From: Agaricus subrufescens
Lineage: Eukaryota > Basidiomycota > Agaricomycetes > Agaricales > Agaricaceae
Length of the DNA stretch: 64,000 bases
Direction: 5' to 3'
Assembly (NCBI GenBank): GCA_029945375.1
Contig: CM057064.1
Location: forward strand, 1,612,001-1,676,000
Shown: in pieces, positions 46,351-61,000 of the stretch
Layout: the number at the start of each line of letters is the position of its first letter
Numbering within the stretch: position 1 is the first letter of the stretch
Notes under the pieces: model-generated
Told to the model about the DNA's origin: nothing
Databases searched by the model: none
Seen by the model: the letters and a program-made list of their open reading frames with translations, nothing else
Translations under genes and position numbers: made by a program

Positions 46351-49300
46351 CTAGCGCTTTAGCGTCCTCTGCTTCTCAGCGAATTCAACTATCTTTCGGT
46401 CTACGAACAATCCCTTCCTTCCACGAACACCGTCCATGTACACCTTAGCCACATTCGCACGGTCGGACTTCTCGCCTAGATCTTCCAGCTCCTCCTCCGT
46501 AGTGGGAACCCAAAATGGATCCAAATCGAGCATTTCGTACCTGACGACGTCAATTCTACTCTGTTGATCAAGGTCAAATTACTTACCCGCTAAATATTAA
46601 CTGCGGGCTCGCAGCACCTGACGTGCGCTTTCGGATATCTGTTGATAAATTTCAGTCTATCGTTCTCAAAACAAAGGCCATAACTTCTCTACCATCAGCG
46701 AATCCAAAACTTTCGACGACCGGTAAAAGAGCGGAAACAGTGAAAAAAGATGTCCCTTCCTTCATCTCTTCCGCCACAATTCGGCCGCGCCTCTTGGCGA
46801 CGACGCCGTACACTTTACCCAAAACGTCCGCTGTAATCTTCCCATCAATATCATTCAGAAATAAACGTCGGTCAACCAAACGTACTTGATGCTTGTATGT
46901 CGCAGGAGTACATTGCCAGCATTAGCCTTGGCGACCAATCAAGGAGCCCGTTACGACAGGCGTCTCTGACGACCGTTATAACTGAGCCCGTAACTTGGGC
47001 GATGCGGTTGTGCTCTTTGTTAATCAGATTTACAGTGTGGTAGAGTCGAGTTGCAAACACACCTATTTCTCTTTCAAGAAGCTCTTGGTCAATGTCTACC
47101 TCTTCTACAAAGTACGCCAACCCTTCTACTGGCTCCGCACATAACGGACCCTGAAATGTCGCGAGCTGAAACCCGGCCTCGATATTATTATCAAAGTCAC
47201 GTATTGCTTTCTCAGTTCCAATACTGCTGTCATTCGATTTGACTCGTTCCAACCGCCGCTTTAATCTACCAACGAGTCACATCAACTGAAGTTCTGAATC
47301 CTTGGAAGGACCACTCACGAAGCCAGTGCCTTAGGTTTCCGGGCATCAACCAACAAACAGCCGCCAGCTCCCTGCGGTCCAAATGCCCATATTTTATCAA
47401 CTATCCCTTCCCATTCTCCTCCAACCTCCTTGCATTTATCTTGGAGTGCATCCCAAAATTGCTCTGGTTTGGCGCTCGGTTTCCGCATGATGTCGCCATA
47501 TTTATCAGCAATGGTTTCCTCTTCCTCTCTACTCTCGGGTTTGTCTTCTGGCTGGTTACTCCGATCATACAACAATTTCTTTATGGTCGCGGCGTTATCC
47601 AAAATAAATTCCAATAAAGGTGCTGGTATCGGACTCGCGCGGATGGTGAAAGTCACGATATTCTGGGTACTTGCTCCCTTGATCGTTCCACGAGTTGCAC
47701 CTGGCGTCTTAGTCGGTGCCATATCTGCGAGATGTCTGTTTAGAAGATATTTCGCCGACAACAGCCGACTTACCAGGTGCTTTGACCGCAGTCTCTCTGA
47801 AGGGGACGATAGGTTTTGACGCATGGACTTCGATCTTAGCGAATCGCTCCCGGAGGTCTTTCAGACACCTCTATCAAAGGAACAAGAGTCGGTACTTATC
47901 ACTGACTGAAATTTTTTCAGCATACCTCCAAATGTAGTTCTCCTGCTGCCAAAATCACATGTTCTCCTGTCTGTTGTTGAAACGTCTCGACACAGGGGTC
48001 GGACTGGCTGAGTAACTTCAATCCGGTCAATAGCTTGGGCATATCGACCGGAAGCTCTGGTTCAAGCGCCACGCGTACTATAGGTGGTGTCTACTCGACC
48101 GGCCGATTCAGAAGCTCGTAACGACGGTCATCGAAGGAACTTTACTCACCGAGCGATTCACCGAGCCCAAATTGACTAACCACGACCCTGGGTTTCGTAA
48201 CTCCGCGATATTTCCCTCCATGCCCATCTCTCCCGGTGCGCATAGTGTCGCCGTTCTGTAAACTTTCCCTTCTAGCCCCTTGATCGCAAAAATGTTGCCG
48301 GGTAAAACAAAATCCACTGCTGTGAGATCTTGTCCCATCATAATATATAAATTTTCCACTGTGGCCGAGACTACGTACTTCTGATTAGTAGGATGGGTAG
48401 GTTCTAGTGCCATGTTGTACTTCGGCAACAGTGCGAGTACAGTGCTGCCCGTTCTGATAACACCGGAGTACAACCGCGCAAAACCGAGGATAATTTCTGT
48501 ATTTTCCTCAGACGTTTGTTCTAGTTCTTCTAATGCCGATGCCCCGTCCAAAGGTTGTGGAGCGATTACCGCATCGGCCACACTATTCACTTGGTTTTCA
48601 GGCGAAGTAGCTTCTTTGGCCCTTGCAGCTCTAGCTTCTTTAGCCTTAGCTCTCATTTCGTCCGCAGTCAATGGTTTTTTTTTCTTGTCGGGTAAGTCCT
48701 TCCTCGCCACAGCAAACATTTTACTGACATAAGCAGTGACACACGATCCTGCTTCTGCCTTTGCACTGTAGAGGTCTTCTTCCAGCTTGTTCTTCGGGAT
48801 GGTAGGAGGTTCATGCAGGTCAGGATATAGCATCTTTGGTATCCGCGAAGATTGCGCGACCGTGGGCGGTGGAATGACATCGATCGCAGCTTGAATTATG
48901 CAAGTTGAAAGAGAAAGCCATTGAGTACAGAGGAGTGAGAGCAGTTGGCGAGTATCTTTTGATTTGAGGTCGCGTGGGGGTATTTTCAATGATAGAGTGC
49001 TGACAATTTTTGTCACCTTTTCTGGGTTTCTAAGGAGTATTTAGCGATAATTCGAAAAGTGGAGGATACGCATACGGATTAAGGATTACTGCATCGTATA
49101 CTGCCCATATATTCTCCAAGACAAATTGCACAAATAGAGGTTTTAACGCTCTTCCCCGCAAGTGTTTATAGCTGATCACCCGCTTCGTCTTTGGATCCAG
49201 GAAATAATCGCCCCAAAGAACCCTCCTGAGGTTTGCCTCCTTGATGCCTAGCTTTTGAGCATACAACTGCGAGAATTTTCCAACACGGAAACCCCACCCA

Positions 49301-50166
49301 TCTAACGCAGAAGCAAACACGACATTGCCCTTTTCCGGGGCAAAGTATATATCCTCGTCGTCCTTTTCTTGAAACTCTTCTTCCTCCTCGTTCACAGTAG
49401 CATCTGCCTCATCGGCAAGTTGCTCTTTCTTTGATGCCAGACGTCTTTCTCGCTCTTCTCTCCAGCGAAGATCGTCGTTCATACGCTCCCCTGCAAAAAG
49501 GCCACCCATGACGGCATTGACCTGTTCGATCAAGCGTGAAAGATGATGATATGCTTCGACAGGGGAGAGTTTGAGTTCTGTAATCAATCGGTCGAATTTG
49601 TTGATTACGAGAATTGGACGAAGTCGGTCTTGCCATGCTTGTCTTAGTACAGCGATAGTCTAAAGCAAGTGGTGTTAGATATAGATATAGATAGGGGATA
49701 ATCAAGTAAAATCACGGACTTGCGTACAGACACCCTCAACGACATCGACCAAAACCAATGCCCCGTCTACAAGCCTCGAGGCGGTCGACACTTCACTTGA
49801 AAAATCCACATGTCCAGGTGTATCAATCATATTCACAGTATACGTCTTTGATATTTTTCCTATCAGCCATTCGGATATATACGTTATCGCCATGAGCAAA
49901 ATTAACTTTGACGAACCTCCATTATCATCACGCTCCATTACTTGAAACCTCAGTGAAATAGCACTACTCTCCATCGTGATACCTCTCTCTTGTTCGTCTT
50001 CTCTACTGTCCAGATATCTCAATTTACCGGCCATACGTGAGGAAATGATGTTATTAGCAGCCAGTAACGCGTCCATTAATGTCGTTTTTCCATGATCGAC
50101 ATGTCCCATGGTTGTTATGATACGGATATTCCGAGGATCTTGTGTTTCGATGGTCTTTTGGTCCAT
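46351..50166 (-). CDS. EFL1: Elongation factor-like GTPase 1 (EFL1/Ria1), 60S maturation
   Basis: Eleven exons: 50166-49917, 49859-49720, 49659-49076, 49029-48150, 48090-47926, 47870-47774, 47724-47319, 47265-46886, 46830-46693, 46638-46587 and 46540-46351, for 1093 residues. EFL1, with the Shwachman-Diamond protein Sdo1, evicts eIF6/Tif6 from late 60S subunits in the cytoplasm. GTPase motifs: [29 protein letters not shown]. An acidic insert ([20 protein letters not shown]) typical of EFL1 follows. Domain II, the AAGELHLE turn of domain III, and domain V with [16 protein letters not shown] and [17 protein letters not shown] are present. Intron 1 (49860-49916) is 57 nt and stop-free in frame. 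Its neighbour MDN1 at the far left serves the same 60S pathway, probably by chance. Confidence 0.95.
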
Positions 50167-50284
50167 GATGGATACTGCAAGACGTAGAGTAGAGGTGTAA
50201 CAGTCAAGTCAACTTTTTCGTTGATGAGATATTGCGGGCCCGAAGGGACATCAATGAATCTCCCGAGAATGACATCGTGGTCAC
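50167..50284. promoter_or_regulatory. Bidirectional intergenic region of EFL1 and CWF19
   Basis: 118 bp lie between divergent start codons, a ribosome GTPase on one side and a splicing factor on the other. No specific element was recognised. Confidence 0.55.
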
Positions 50285-53232
50285 ATGACTAGCGTGAACC
50301 ATACTGCACCTATCATGGACACTCACGAACCGGAAGAAAAGCACAGGTCTTCAAAGCATCACAAAGAGAAAAAGAAGGAGAAGCATAAACACCGGTCGCA
50401 CGACAAAGATAGAGATGCTGATCATAGTGACCGCAAACACAAGAAACGGAGAGCACATGATGATGAGTATGAAAGTAAGGAGCGGAAACATAAACACAGA
50501 AGAAAGGGAAAAGACAATGAAGAAGGCCGCCTTGCTGTTGTGGATGATGATGTCAATGATGAAGATATGTGGGTGGAGAGGAATATTGACATGGACGGTG
50601 AACGAGTGCGTATTCATACGTACCATCTATACATGTCACCTTTCATCCTAAGCTGAACATTAGGTGCTTGCAACAGACATCCCTACAGCTGAAAGCTTCA
50701 AAATTGTCTCTACCGCAGGAGAGCGCTCGTCCGACCCAGAACTACCCAAAGTGTCAGCGACTACATCGCAATTAAAACGCGACGATTGGATGTTACTCCC
50801 AACCAGTATACCTTCCGTGCCGGCCTCGTCGTCAGTGCCTCGTGAATCCCGAGAGATGAACGACGAATCTCTAACCGAAGATTATGGTGAAGCCCCTTCA
50901 AATAAACGAACAACGAGTGGAGGCGTTGACTTCTTCTCAAGTCTTGGTACAGAGTACAAGAAAAAGCAACCAGAAAAGCCAGACCCTGAAAAGGTATTTC
51001 TTATCATACTATCTCGAGGTGTGACTATACTCACCTACCGTAATTAGCCCAAAATAAGTTCTCGCGAACTCAACCCAGACATCATATCTGGCAAAGCAAT
51101 GGACTTTGACGAACCACCCCAACAGCCCAAGGCTAATGTTCCTGGCGGTCCAGGATCTTCCTGGCGCATGATGCGCCTCCGCAAAGTTTATGAAGCCGCG
51201 GAAGAAGACAACCGACCACTAGAGGAAGTCGCCATTGAACGCTTCGGTTCTCTTGCTTTATTCGAAGAAGCAAAAGAGGAGCGTCGAATATTGGATGACA
51301 GGGCAGGTAAAAAGGCTGATCGTGACCGCGAGAGAGGAAGAACAAACGACCGACGAACGGAAATTGGTTCTGGTGGGGAAAAGAAAATAATGTTCACTGA
51401 TATAGGTGGAAGTGGTGCTTCAAGTCGTAGCTCCTCGTTCCGCCGACCTGGAGCTATAGGGGAAAGTACCGCTTCGACGCCGTCACCACCGACAGGTACC
51501 GCACCCGTTAATCGCCGTTTGGATTCGCTACGGTTACCGTCACAGGCCAGTTCACCACTTGCAAAATCACATACTCCAATTCCGTCGGTTATGACACCAC
51601 CTCCGCCTGTTGCGTCTGGCTCTGGCTCGGGTGGTCGAGCTTTGTCACCCTCGTCTTTGAACAAGCTCCAAGCAAAGGTCTTACGTGCAAAACTTATGGG
51701 CACGCCTGATGCCGAGAAGTTGGAAAGGGAATATGACATGGAGGTTAAGAGAGCTCATGGCGGCCAGGACGACAGTGGTGGTAATGTGCGGATGAAGGTT
51801 GAAGTCTTGCCGACCTTGGATGCAAGGGGACGGTTGTATGATGTTGGCCATGGCGGTGAGGATGACAAACGACCGGCAGGCAATAGGAGGAAAAAGGAAG
51901 AAAAGGTGAATGTTCTTTGCAGTGATTTGCAACCAGTACTGATATCATACCAGTTTGAAACTCATGATCGTAAAACTGGCGACATCATTCGCTATAATGC
52001 AGATGACGATACAATGACGCTCGGCGAAATGTTACGACAAGAGAAATTCGGAGCTGGGATGGCTGATCAAAAAGACTTGGACGCTCAGTTTGCCCAGGCT
52101 ATTATGGGAGATGCAAAGTTCCAGGTGGGCACTGGTTTCATCTCTCGATATTGTGCTGAATTTGGATACCATGCAGAATGACCTCGACTATATAGACGAT
52201 AACGCCGCCAAATTGGGTCGTCAGAAAATGCGTTCGGATGCAATGAAACGACAATTTGCTATTCATGGTATGGTGTACTACCACGTTCAAGCCGAATGCG
52301 TTTATACTTACGTCGTCCTGTGTCAGATTACAAACGCACCCAGCAGGTGCTCGCTACATGTCCATTCTGCTATGGAGAAGATGATTCTCTGCCAAAAGCT
52401 CCGATTGTTGCAATGGGCACGCGGGCTTATCTCTCGTGCACAACGTACGAAGAGCTTGTCAAGGGGCACTGTCTGATTGTCCCAATTCAACATCACCTTA
52501 GTATGCTAGAGGCTGATGACGATACATGGGACGAAGTCAGAGTGAGTAGGATACAAGCTGCTAGTCTTTGTACGAGCTGATTGACATTTAGAACTTCATG
52601 AAATGCCTGATGCGTATGTTCGCCGAAGACGACAAAGGTGTTGTTTTCTATGAAACCGTGATTTCCCTGAAATGGCAGAAACACTCATTCATAGAATGTG
52701 TGCCTTTGCCTTGGGAGCAATTCGATTTGATCCCAGGTTATTTCAAGGTACTTTTCCCGTCAAGTGCTAAAGCAGCAGTGCTCATGTGGTTCTGTAGGAA
52801 TCTATCCTGACTTCAGAAGCTGAATGGTCGCAGCACAAGAAGTTGATTGACTTTTCTTCTCGTCCAGGAGGATTCCGACGCGCCATGGTGCCAAACCTGC
52901 CATATTTTATGGTGCAATTCGACTACAAGGGTGAGAAGGGGTATGGCCACGTTATTGAAGGGACTGGCAAAGATGTGGACGATGAACTTGACGAGGGTGA
53001 AAAGGGAGGTGGCGAGTTTCCAAGGTGTGCAGGGTCGTTTGTCACGCGATACGGTAGCTGATCTCTAAGCAGGTATTTTGCCGGTGAGATAATTGGGAAT
53101 TTGTTGGAGTTGGAACCGCGACGGTGGCGGCGGCCAAGGAAGCTGGATTTTAGAAGCAACAAGGAGCGGGTGCGGCTGTTCAAGAAGGAATACGATAGAT
53201 TTGACTGGACTGGTATGGTAGATGCGTTGTGA
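50285..53232 (+). CDS. CWF19: Spliceosome factor Cwf19 (CWF19L2-like)
   Basis: Nine exons: 50285-50605, 50664-50993, 51048-51905, 51954-52124, 52177-52267, 52327-52541, 52592-52747, 52798-53024 and 53073-53232, for 842 residues. Cwf19 proteins sit in late and post-catalytic spliceosomes and help release or debranch the lariat. The N-terminus is a Lys/His/Asp-rich charged region. Conserved blocks: DRKTGDIIRYNADDDTMTLG, LDAQFAQAIMGDAKFQ, the HIT-like CwfJ domain 1 with CPFCYG and LVKGHCLIVPIQHH, and CwfJ domain 2 near FAGEIIGNLLELEPRRWRR. A second ATG at 50315 is an alternative start. Intron 3 (51906-51953) is 48 nt and stop-free in frame. It lies 97 bp upstream of the GT61 gene in the same direction. 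Confidence 0.93.
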
Positions 53233-53329
53233 TAAATATAGTTACTCCGCAATAGGCAAGTGAGAAAGTTGTGTGATTTATTCTCTTCGCTTTCTCCTCA
53301 CCGCATCTCGTCCTCCCCTACGTCCTGGC

Positions 53330-55049
53330 ATGCTCCAGCTGTTTCCCACGCGGCGCGAGTCCGTCTTTGTTCTGCTCTTCCTTCTTCTCCTTCTCTTTCT
53401 CAACCACGACCCCAATCCTTCGCACCCTCACGACCATTCCGTCCCGAGTCCACAACATACACTCCAGGCAGAACAGCCCGCCCTACCTCAGACTCGTCTC
53501 TCATGGAATAAAAATTCGGTGCCACAGACGAAGCTGGTAGCTCACGTACCAGGTATGCCTGAGCTTCTTGTGCGCCCGTGTGCCACGCTTCATTCACACC
53601 GTCCCAGGATGGACAATTTTTGACAGGTTATATATCTTCAAAGGCGTCGTGTATATTGTATCAGACGACCAAACGTCTCTCCCAGATAAACAGTTTATCC
53701 TCTCTCGAGGCCTCCGTATCAAGGAAGGCCGGGAGGCTGAATTAGACCGATTACCGACGGATGAAGATATCCGTGTCATCAGCACAGAAGAGGCTAGGCA
53801 GTTATTTGGATCGGGTGCTTCCATTATAGATGGTGTTACTGTATGTCGTCTTTGCTTTGCGATAATCTCCCTCCTTGACCGTCTTGTTAGCTTTTCGTCA
53901 ATGACCCTCACCAATTGTATGCTCCACCCTTTCCTCCTCCATGACACACTCTCATGATATCTTAAACCTTCCTTTCATAGTGTCACTCATTACTACCACT
54001 GGTCTGCTGAGCTCTGGTTTGGCTTTTGGCGCACCTATTCTTCTCTTGACCCTACAATCACATCAGACGGGAACACCACTATGCCATTTGCACGACGTAT
54101 CATGTTCAGTCACTTGGATGCGCACCACTGGCGTGACTATGCCCACATGAATGAATGGGTAGTTCGCTCCTCTTTCCCCTCTGTTACATTGGAATTCCAG
54201 GATGACTGGCGAGATAGAATCGAGCTCGCCAAACCTTTTGTTTTTGATCGCGTTGTCGTTGCTGATCGCTCAGCTGCCATGTTATCGTACAATTTTCACC
54301 GCTACCAGAGAACTGCGTCTGCCCCCTCTGCGCTCCCAGGGAGTGTTAATTGGTGGATGCCTATACGTAACAACGTCATCAAATTTGCAGGATTGGACTC
54401 TGGCATAGGAGGTGGAACAACGAGTGCACCCGTCATCACCTATATTTCCAGGCAAGGCTGGGGGAGACGTATGTTGATCCCGGAACACCACGAAAAACTG
54501 GTTCTTGAACTCCATAAACTTCGAGACAAATACGGCTATGAAGTTAACGTTGTCGAAGCCGAGAATATGTCACGGGTTGAGCAAATCCGACTAGCCGCCC
54601 GAACTACGGTACGTCTTTAGCCGCTGTTTTCCTCTGCGGAGCCAACAGCTAAAGAATTTCGTTGATCTGATGTCGCAATCCATTAAATCCATTTAGATAT
54701 TAATGGGAGTTCATGGAAACGGCCTAACTTCCCTCGTCTGGATGAAACCGAACCCCCGCTCCACCGTTATGGAGTTCTTTTACCCCCAAGGCTTTGCACA
54801 CGACTATGAATTTACTACTCGAGCTCTTGGAATGACACATTACGGCTTTTGGAACAACGAGTAAGTTCTCTGATGCGCCTCATTACATATGGTAATTTAA
54901 TTTTTAATCTCAGGTACTTCACAAGCCCTGGTCTTCCAGAACCACAGTATGTAGAGGGATTCCAAGGAAATTCAATCCCAATAGATGCTGAGGCAGTCGC
55001 TCGCCTATGCGTTGAACGCTTATCTCTCAATTTTGAAGTGGATGATTAG
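53330..55049 (+). CDS. Family GT61 glycosyltransferase (DUF563), type II membrane protein
   Basis: Six exons, 53330-53552, 53608-53840, 53891-53916, 53981-54608, 54697-54860 and 54914-55049, encode 469 residues. A single hydrophobic anchor (VFVLLFLLLLLFLN, about residues 12-25) marks a Golgi or ER type II enzyme. The GT61 core includes HYYHWSAELWFG, DRVVVADRSAAML, ITYISRQGWGRRML, VVEAENMSRVEQI and the diagnostic GVHGNGLTSLVWM near the C-terminus. GT61 enzymes transfer xylose, arabinose or GlcNAc in plants and animals; the donor and acceptor here cannot be read from sequence. Exon 3 is only 26 nt. The in-frame region before 53330 lacks ATG. Confidence 0.88.
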
Positions 55050-58000
55050 CTATTTTCTAACGTCCGGGGACTAGGTCAGGTTATCTCAAAGTCACGCACT
55101 ACCTCACACTCCTTTCTTTTGTTCCTATCTTTCAACCCGCCGGACTTTTTCACTATTAGATATGGAGCACTCTCAGGCATTTAGATAGTAGACACACAGG
55201 ACATGGTATACTTACGCACAGCTTATTTATTAATTGCGGTAGATATTTGTATAATTGTTTTTATTGTGTGTGACTGAGGTGGCGCCCCTATACAAGTGGG
55301 ACTGCGTCCTCACTGTACCCAAAAAACGTTGAATTTCAACAACCTATCCTACCATAGACGTTACTGTTGATCTGAAATAGTGAGAAAGTGAGAAATTCAA
55401 AATTGTAAACTGAATTCAATCATGGGAACTGCTTTCACGCAACAGAGAATCCAATATTATCCATGACAGGTAAGATCGAGGCCGTTGACAACCACGTCGG
55501 TTTACATTTGAGCCTTTTCCCTGAGGAAAACTAAATCACCCAGTTTCCAGTTCCGTGGCTTCCGTTCAATTGTGATACGCATCACAATTCCGTTGTTCAC
55601 GACTCATGGTGCCCTGGCGGAGCGAAGGCCGAGGTGTTTGAAGTAACTCGGCTCGGAAGAATCAAACCACCTAGACCATAAATGATTAATTATTCGCGTT
55701 GTTGTCTCATCAGTAAAACTGAAACAGCGAGGATACGAGTCTCACCATTTAATTCATCTGACGGATCTCTGATCAACGGAAAAGTATGATTGTACGAATC
55801 CATTTTATGACTTCCACCCGCATTTACGACGAAGATTCTTTTGAATATTGATGAGATAGTGGGAAGTTGCTTTCATATGTAGAACAATGTACCTGTTAAA
55901 ATTTCATAAACACCTTGTCAAATTATTGGAAAAAATGTCAAAAACCCTCTTTTCCTTTGGCAACGCATACAACGGTGTTGTCGTCAGCATTGAGTCCCTT
56001 CAGAAAGAGAGCTCGGTAGATTCAAAGATCCCATGCTTTAAAATGGCATAGGCTGCCAAGTAAGAATAGATGAATCTTCAGCGATTCTTCGATCTTCATT
56101 ACATGATAATGAGTGAGAGGTAAACTGTAAATTAGGCCGTGAACTGGCATAATCAGGGGGTCGCCTCAATCGAACTGGCACATAGGCAGCTCGGAGTCAT
56201 CAAATTAGAGCGTTTTGGTAAGATTATCATGACTTCTTGCTGATGATAGTCAAATTTGATCGTGAGTCTGTAGGATTCTCTGAGCGCTAGAAAACCTTGC
56301 TTTAATGTTTTAGACGAAGAACTGAAGGTGTAGTACTCTGTCGTGGGACATGAGAAGACATATTGAACGATGGTACCTCAACAAGTTTCGAGTTTGTAAG
56401 ACACTGAGAGTAGTTTTCCTGAGTAAGGGTGCGCATATGCACGCGCTGATGATGCGTTTGAGAATTTAGAAAGATAGTCACAGGCCATGGACATCCAGCT
56501 TTGCCGCCGGTGGAAACAGACTGCACCCCAGAGCTAAGTTTGAACTTTCCAGTCCGTCAGACACGCGAGTTACAATTGCTCTTCCACGGTCCAGGTGAAG
56601 TTAGCCTATGACTCGTTACTATGTTTAGTTGACTTTCTCCTAAATGCCTCCGTATTTAGCTAGGTTTCTGATGTTTCAGGCGCTCGAAGTTTCCTAGAAA
56701 TGTTTTGCAGTATTCGCCTTCCGACACCTCAGCTAGAATCAGCGGCAGTGATCTCAGCCACGAACTGTCTCCGGTTTAATAGCATTTGGGGCTCGCCAGA
56801 TGTCCTGTAGAAAACGGATATCGAACAGTACCGGTAAACTCGACTGTGGGGCGAAGTAGTAAAGCATAACCTACCTAGGGATAATCGGCCATACAGATCG
56901 ATGACGTACATACATTGACATTCAGCTTTTGGACTACCTTTTGTTATTTCTGGAATTGTTCCCGACGTTTGGGGGGCTTAACGATTTATTTGTATCATAA
57001 TCGATACTCCGCCGAGATGATTCTTCCTAGTAAGTAGATGTGCATAGCATCTTCAAATACCTTACTGGGGTTGGGTGGTTCGTTGAACGATGCCTCGTTC
57101 CCAGTCTCCGAATGAACTAGATCCTGAGGGTCTGATGAGGGTAAGATCTGAATTGGGGTAAAAAATCCCCTAATGAAGACGTCCCAAACCCACCAACGAA
57201 TCATTGGTAGTAAAGAAAAGCTCTGATGCTTGATAAATGACACGAGTGTTGGCTTCTTCATGTTTCACCCAGCCAAAATTGGAGGCCAGCCTTCGCAGCT
57301 GCATGGAACCGATATAGACAGTCCCTGATTTCTTTGTCGAGCGGGCCGTCCAAAACATCTCAGGGTAACTTTTCAAGTGTCAATCACTGAACATGACACA
57401 GAAGATGGGTGTTCCACCTGATGGTGTGATTGAGCGGCGCTCAAACTGAGTTCAGGGCACATGAGTGAATGAATAATTATTGTGAGGAAATAACGGCCTC
57501 AGTAATGGCTCACCTTCATACGTAACATTAGACCAATAAAGGTTAGTCAGTCTAGGTGTTCGAAGTACGTTCTGCTCCTTCTCGCGTACTCCAGACTATT
57601 GAGTGATTCACATCAGTGGCACATCAGTTGGCCCAGTGACGATCTTTGCCATCAGCAATCAGACGTTTAACCTTGTACGCCAATAACGGGTTACCCGCGG
57701 TTTTCAGCTGTTCATCCACTTACGAGCAGCGTCTTCTAGCTATAGTCGCGGACCAAACCTTGAATGTCCTTAAAGTTTCCATGGGTCCCGCGCAGAGCGT
57801 TTTGAGAGAATTTCCGGCTCCAGGTATAGTCGCCCCCAGTCTGCGCCCAAAAAAGGCAATGAAATCCTTCCTACCCCTGGATGGAGCAATCTACAACCAC
57901 CCGGTGATGATTTCAAAGTTCCATCATTAGTTGAGAGCTAGCTAGGAGTCAACTCAGCAGCGCCAAATTTATGGTCCCAATGTCAAGTGCAGATCCGGAA

Positions 58001-61000
58001 ATTCATTCTTGACAGCCTGAGAGGTGTGGGTGGTACCATGCATGCAACTTTTAATAGAACGAGGTAAGTGAAAAGACATCAAGTGAGGAATCGGGCATTA
58101 AAACAATTGACCTGATGTATTTTGAGGAGCACGTATTCCGCCATGATCAAGATTCCCCGCCCGTGTTGATTCGGACCCAAGGTTTTGGCCCCCCTCCCCG
58201 CCGATTACGAGAGTACCAACATTTCCATCAAATAAACCAAGTAGCTCATCTGCATTGTTGGCAATACATCCGGTCGATTATAAATTCAGTGATACGCATC
58301 GCCGAAAAAAGTCAACCGTTAATGATACATACCGGGTGATGATCGGACTCAAAAGTTTTAATCTGTAATCGAGGGATGACATGAGAAAAGCCTATCATAG
58401 GTGCAGGTAAATGAGATACGAACCGGCTTCCTCACGTGCAATTTTTGCCCATAACTCAATCTTTCCCTGTTCAAAGAAGCTGATTGGCTCAAGCCCAAAC
58501 ATTAATGTTTGTCGCACAACAAATGAAACGCGCATTCCCGCATCATAAAAGTGGTGTGCTCAATCCTTAATCAAATGCCAAAACGAACTGATTCTGCAAT
58601 ATTGAAAAAGGGCAATCACAATAAATTGTCAGTTGAGAAACAGTGAATTAGAGGGATATTCATGTTACGCACGACCGACACGGAATCACAAACATCCACA
58701 TTTTCGAGGCCCGGATCATACCGTCCCAGAACAAGGTGAGAAGTGTTTCAGCAGTCCCCATTTGATTTCCACAAGCCTCAGGGCGTAGAGATACCGATTC
58801 GTGATATTCTTGGCCAACTACGTGAGCCTTAATTCCGGGAGTGCCAAGAAGAGAATAATATAAAAAAAGGTTCCTCGAATCTTCTCTATCCCTGACGAAA
58901 AATCGTGCCGTGGATTGTGATTGATTGTAAAGCACTCGGCCTGTTTTTACAAAATACGCTCAAAGTCCAATGCAGAGGAAAGGGTCGTTATATACGATCG
59001 TACAGATCTCGAATCCGAATACCCTTTGTTTAGAAGAACTTTCGTAACAGAAACAAGTCAGAAGCTGCTGACCTGTCTCGACTGATTGTTGAGGGAAAAA
59101 ATGAACTCCATGTCTCCTAAGAGGCCCCAGTGCACCGGTGGCAAGATTTTGTACAAATGAGTATACAAGCTCCCTGTGAACCTGTGACAAGTGTTTAGCA
59201 AATCAGCATTCAATTTCAAAGGTGTAATTACAGACAATATACCTTATTATTATTATTCGGTAGTCAGGGCTGCCAATGTAAAAAACAATGGCCATTCCGG
59301 GACACCGGGCGAGGTTGTTCCTCGCCGACGCTACTCACTGCAGATGAGCCAATAAAAGACAGAATGGAGATACTACCAGCGGCCCCGAACAGGGTAGTTA
59401 GTGTCTTGGTCCACGAGAAAAGGGATCTCATTGACTCGATTTTCGCAAACGCTTTAAAGCAGGTATTGGATTTGCAACGATGAGATACCCTTATCACAGG
59501 GTATTCAATCACCCTGACCCCAAAATCAATCAGAGTCTGTGGAGTATGCGGGGTCGTGTAGGTAAAGAAGCCTGGGTGTACTAGTGGGTGATGTGAATGG
59601 CGTTGGTAATTCACAACGGTATGTTCATTGTTCCTGCTAGTAAGCACCTAGGCTGACACCACCACTGACGTATAGACCACCAGCGGCCGGCGGAGATGAT
59701 ATCATCACATTGCTTGGACACTTCTGCGAGACCGGAACGAGATTAACAAGCCTGAAAGGTGAAAAGCGTGGGTAAGGTGGTCTGAAGCTAGTCGTACTCA
59801 TACTTCAAAACGATCACCACTTTGATACATACGATCGACAGTACGCAAATAGACCCAATAGCGCATTTCGTCGGAAGTGTTTTCGCTTGGTCACCTAGGT
59901 AAAAATCGTAGAGTGTGGCTCTCTCCAACCGTAAGCCAAGAAAATACTAGAATAGTTGTCTTCTTTGTCTGATCACGATGCTGGTCCAGGGTAAACCGAA
60001 TCAATGAGAAATTTGGTATGCCCCAGAGGGTCGTAGGGTTCAGAAGATCGGCTTAATTTTGCCATCTTTCTATCAGGTGTCACGCGAGCTGCAAGTCAAA
60101 GTCTAGCCTACGACGCCAGAGGCCTGACAGACGACCGATATATCCTCAATTTCCTTCACGGTTACGAGGATACCAGCAGGAGAACGCCAAGCGTTTCCAT
60201 GGTTAGCGGATATGCGATTGTGTACCAGTCAGGGATACTAGCCTTCACAATTGGCAGAAAGCTAGAACGTACGGCTTCTAGCTCACCTGTTGTTCAGCCG
60301 AGATGGAATATGACATCGTACTGCCAAGCCTTAGCCTGGATACGAATCTGGCTCCTGTGAAATCGGTTTGAACATTCCTGTCCCCAGCGCAAGAAGTAGA
60401 GGTCGAAGTTGCATATTCTGATAGTTGTCCAGTCACAGAAACTCGACTCCAGTCTCCTCGACCTATCGACCTGGTGTGGCAAGCAATTCCACAGTCCCGA
60501 ATCACAAGGAGGGATTGACTAAACGATTATCACCTCAAGAAGGAATTGACCCTGACCGCCGCTTGGTTGTTCCGGGAGGTAGTCATGAACCTAAGGGTAC
60601 GAAAGCTATGGGAAGAGACATTAATGGCAAAGTCAATCTTCGTTTGTACCATTGACGTTACCAGATAGGGGGTTTTCCTCGGGTCCGTCTACTAAAAACT
60701 CAATGCCAGTCAGAGATGACGATCCAGAACCCTCCCAAATTTCATCATCTGATGAGCTCCGACGCTCGTCATTAGGGCCCAGGTTTTCTGACAGAACACC
60801 TGTAGTATCGGTACAACATTTACATTATTCTGGTACCGTGACGGCAGAGGCTTTGCTCGTAACAAGCGATGATAGCAGCAATAACCCTCAGGGAAGCGGT
60901 AGCCAAGGATGAAGTATTGAAGAGACACGAGTCGTCACAGAAATTGGGTCATTTGGAACGGGAGTACCGTTGTTCGTCAGAGGTTCCTGATCATCCGCCG

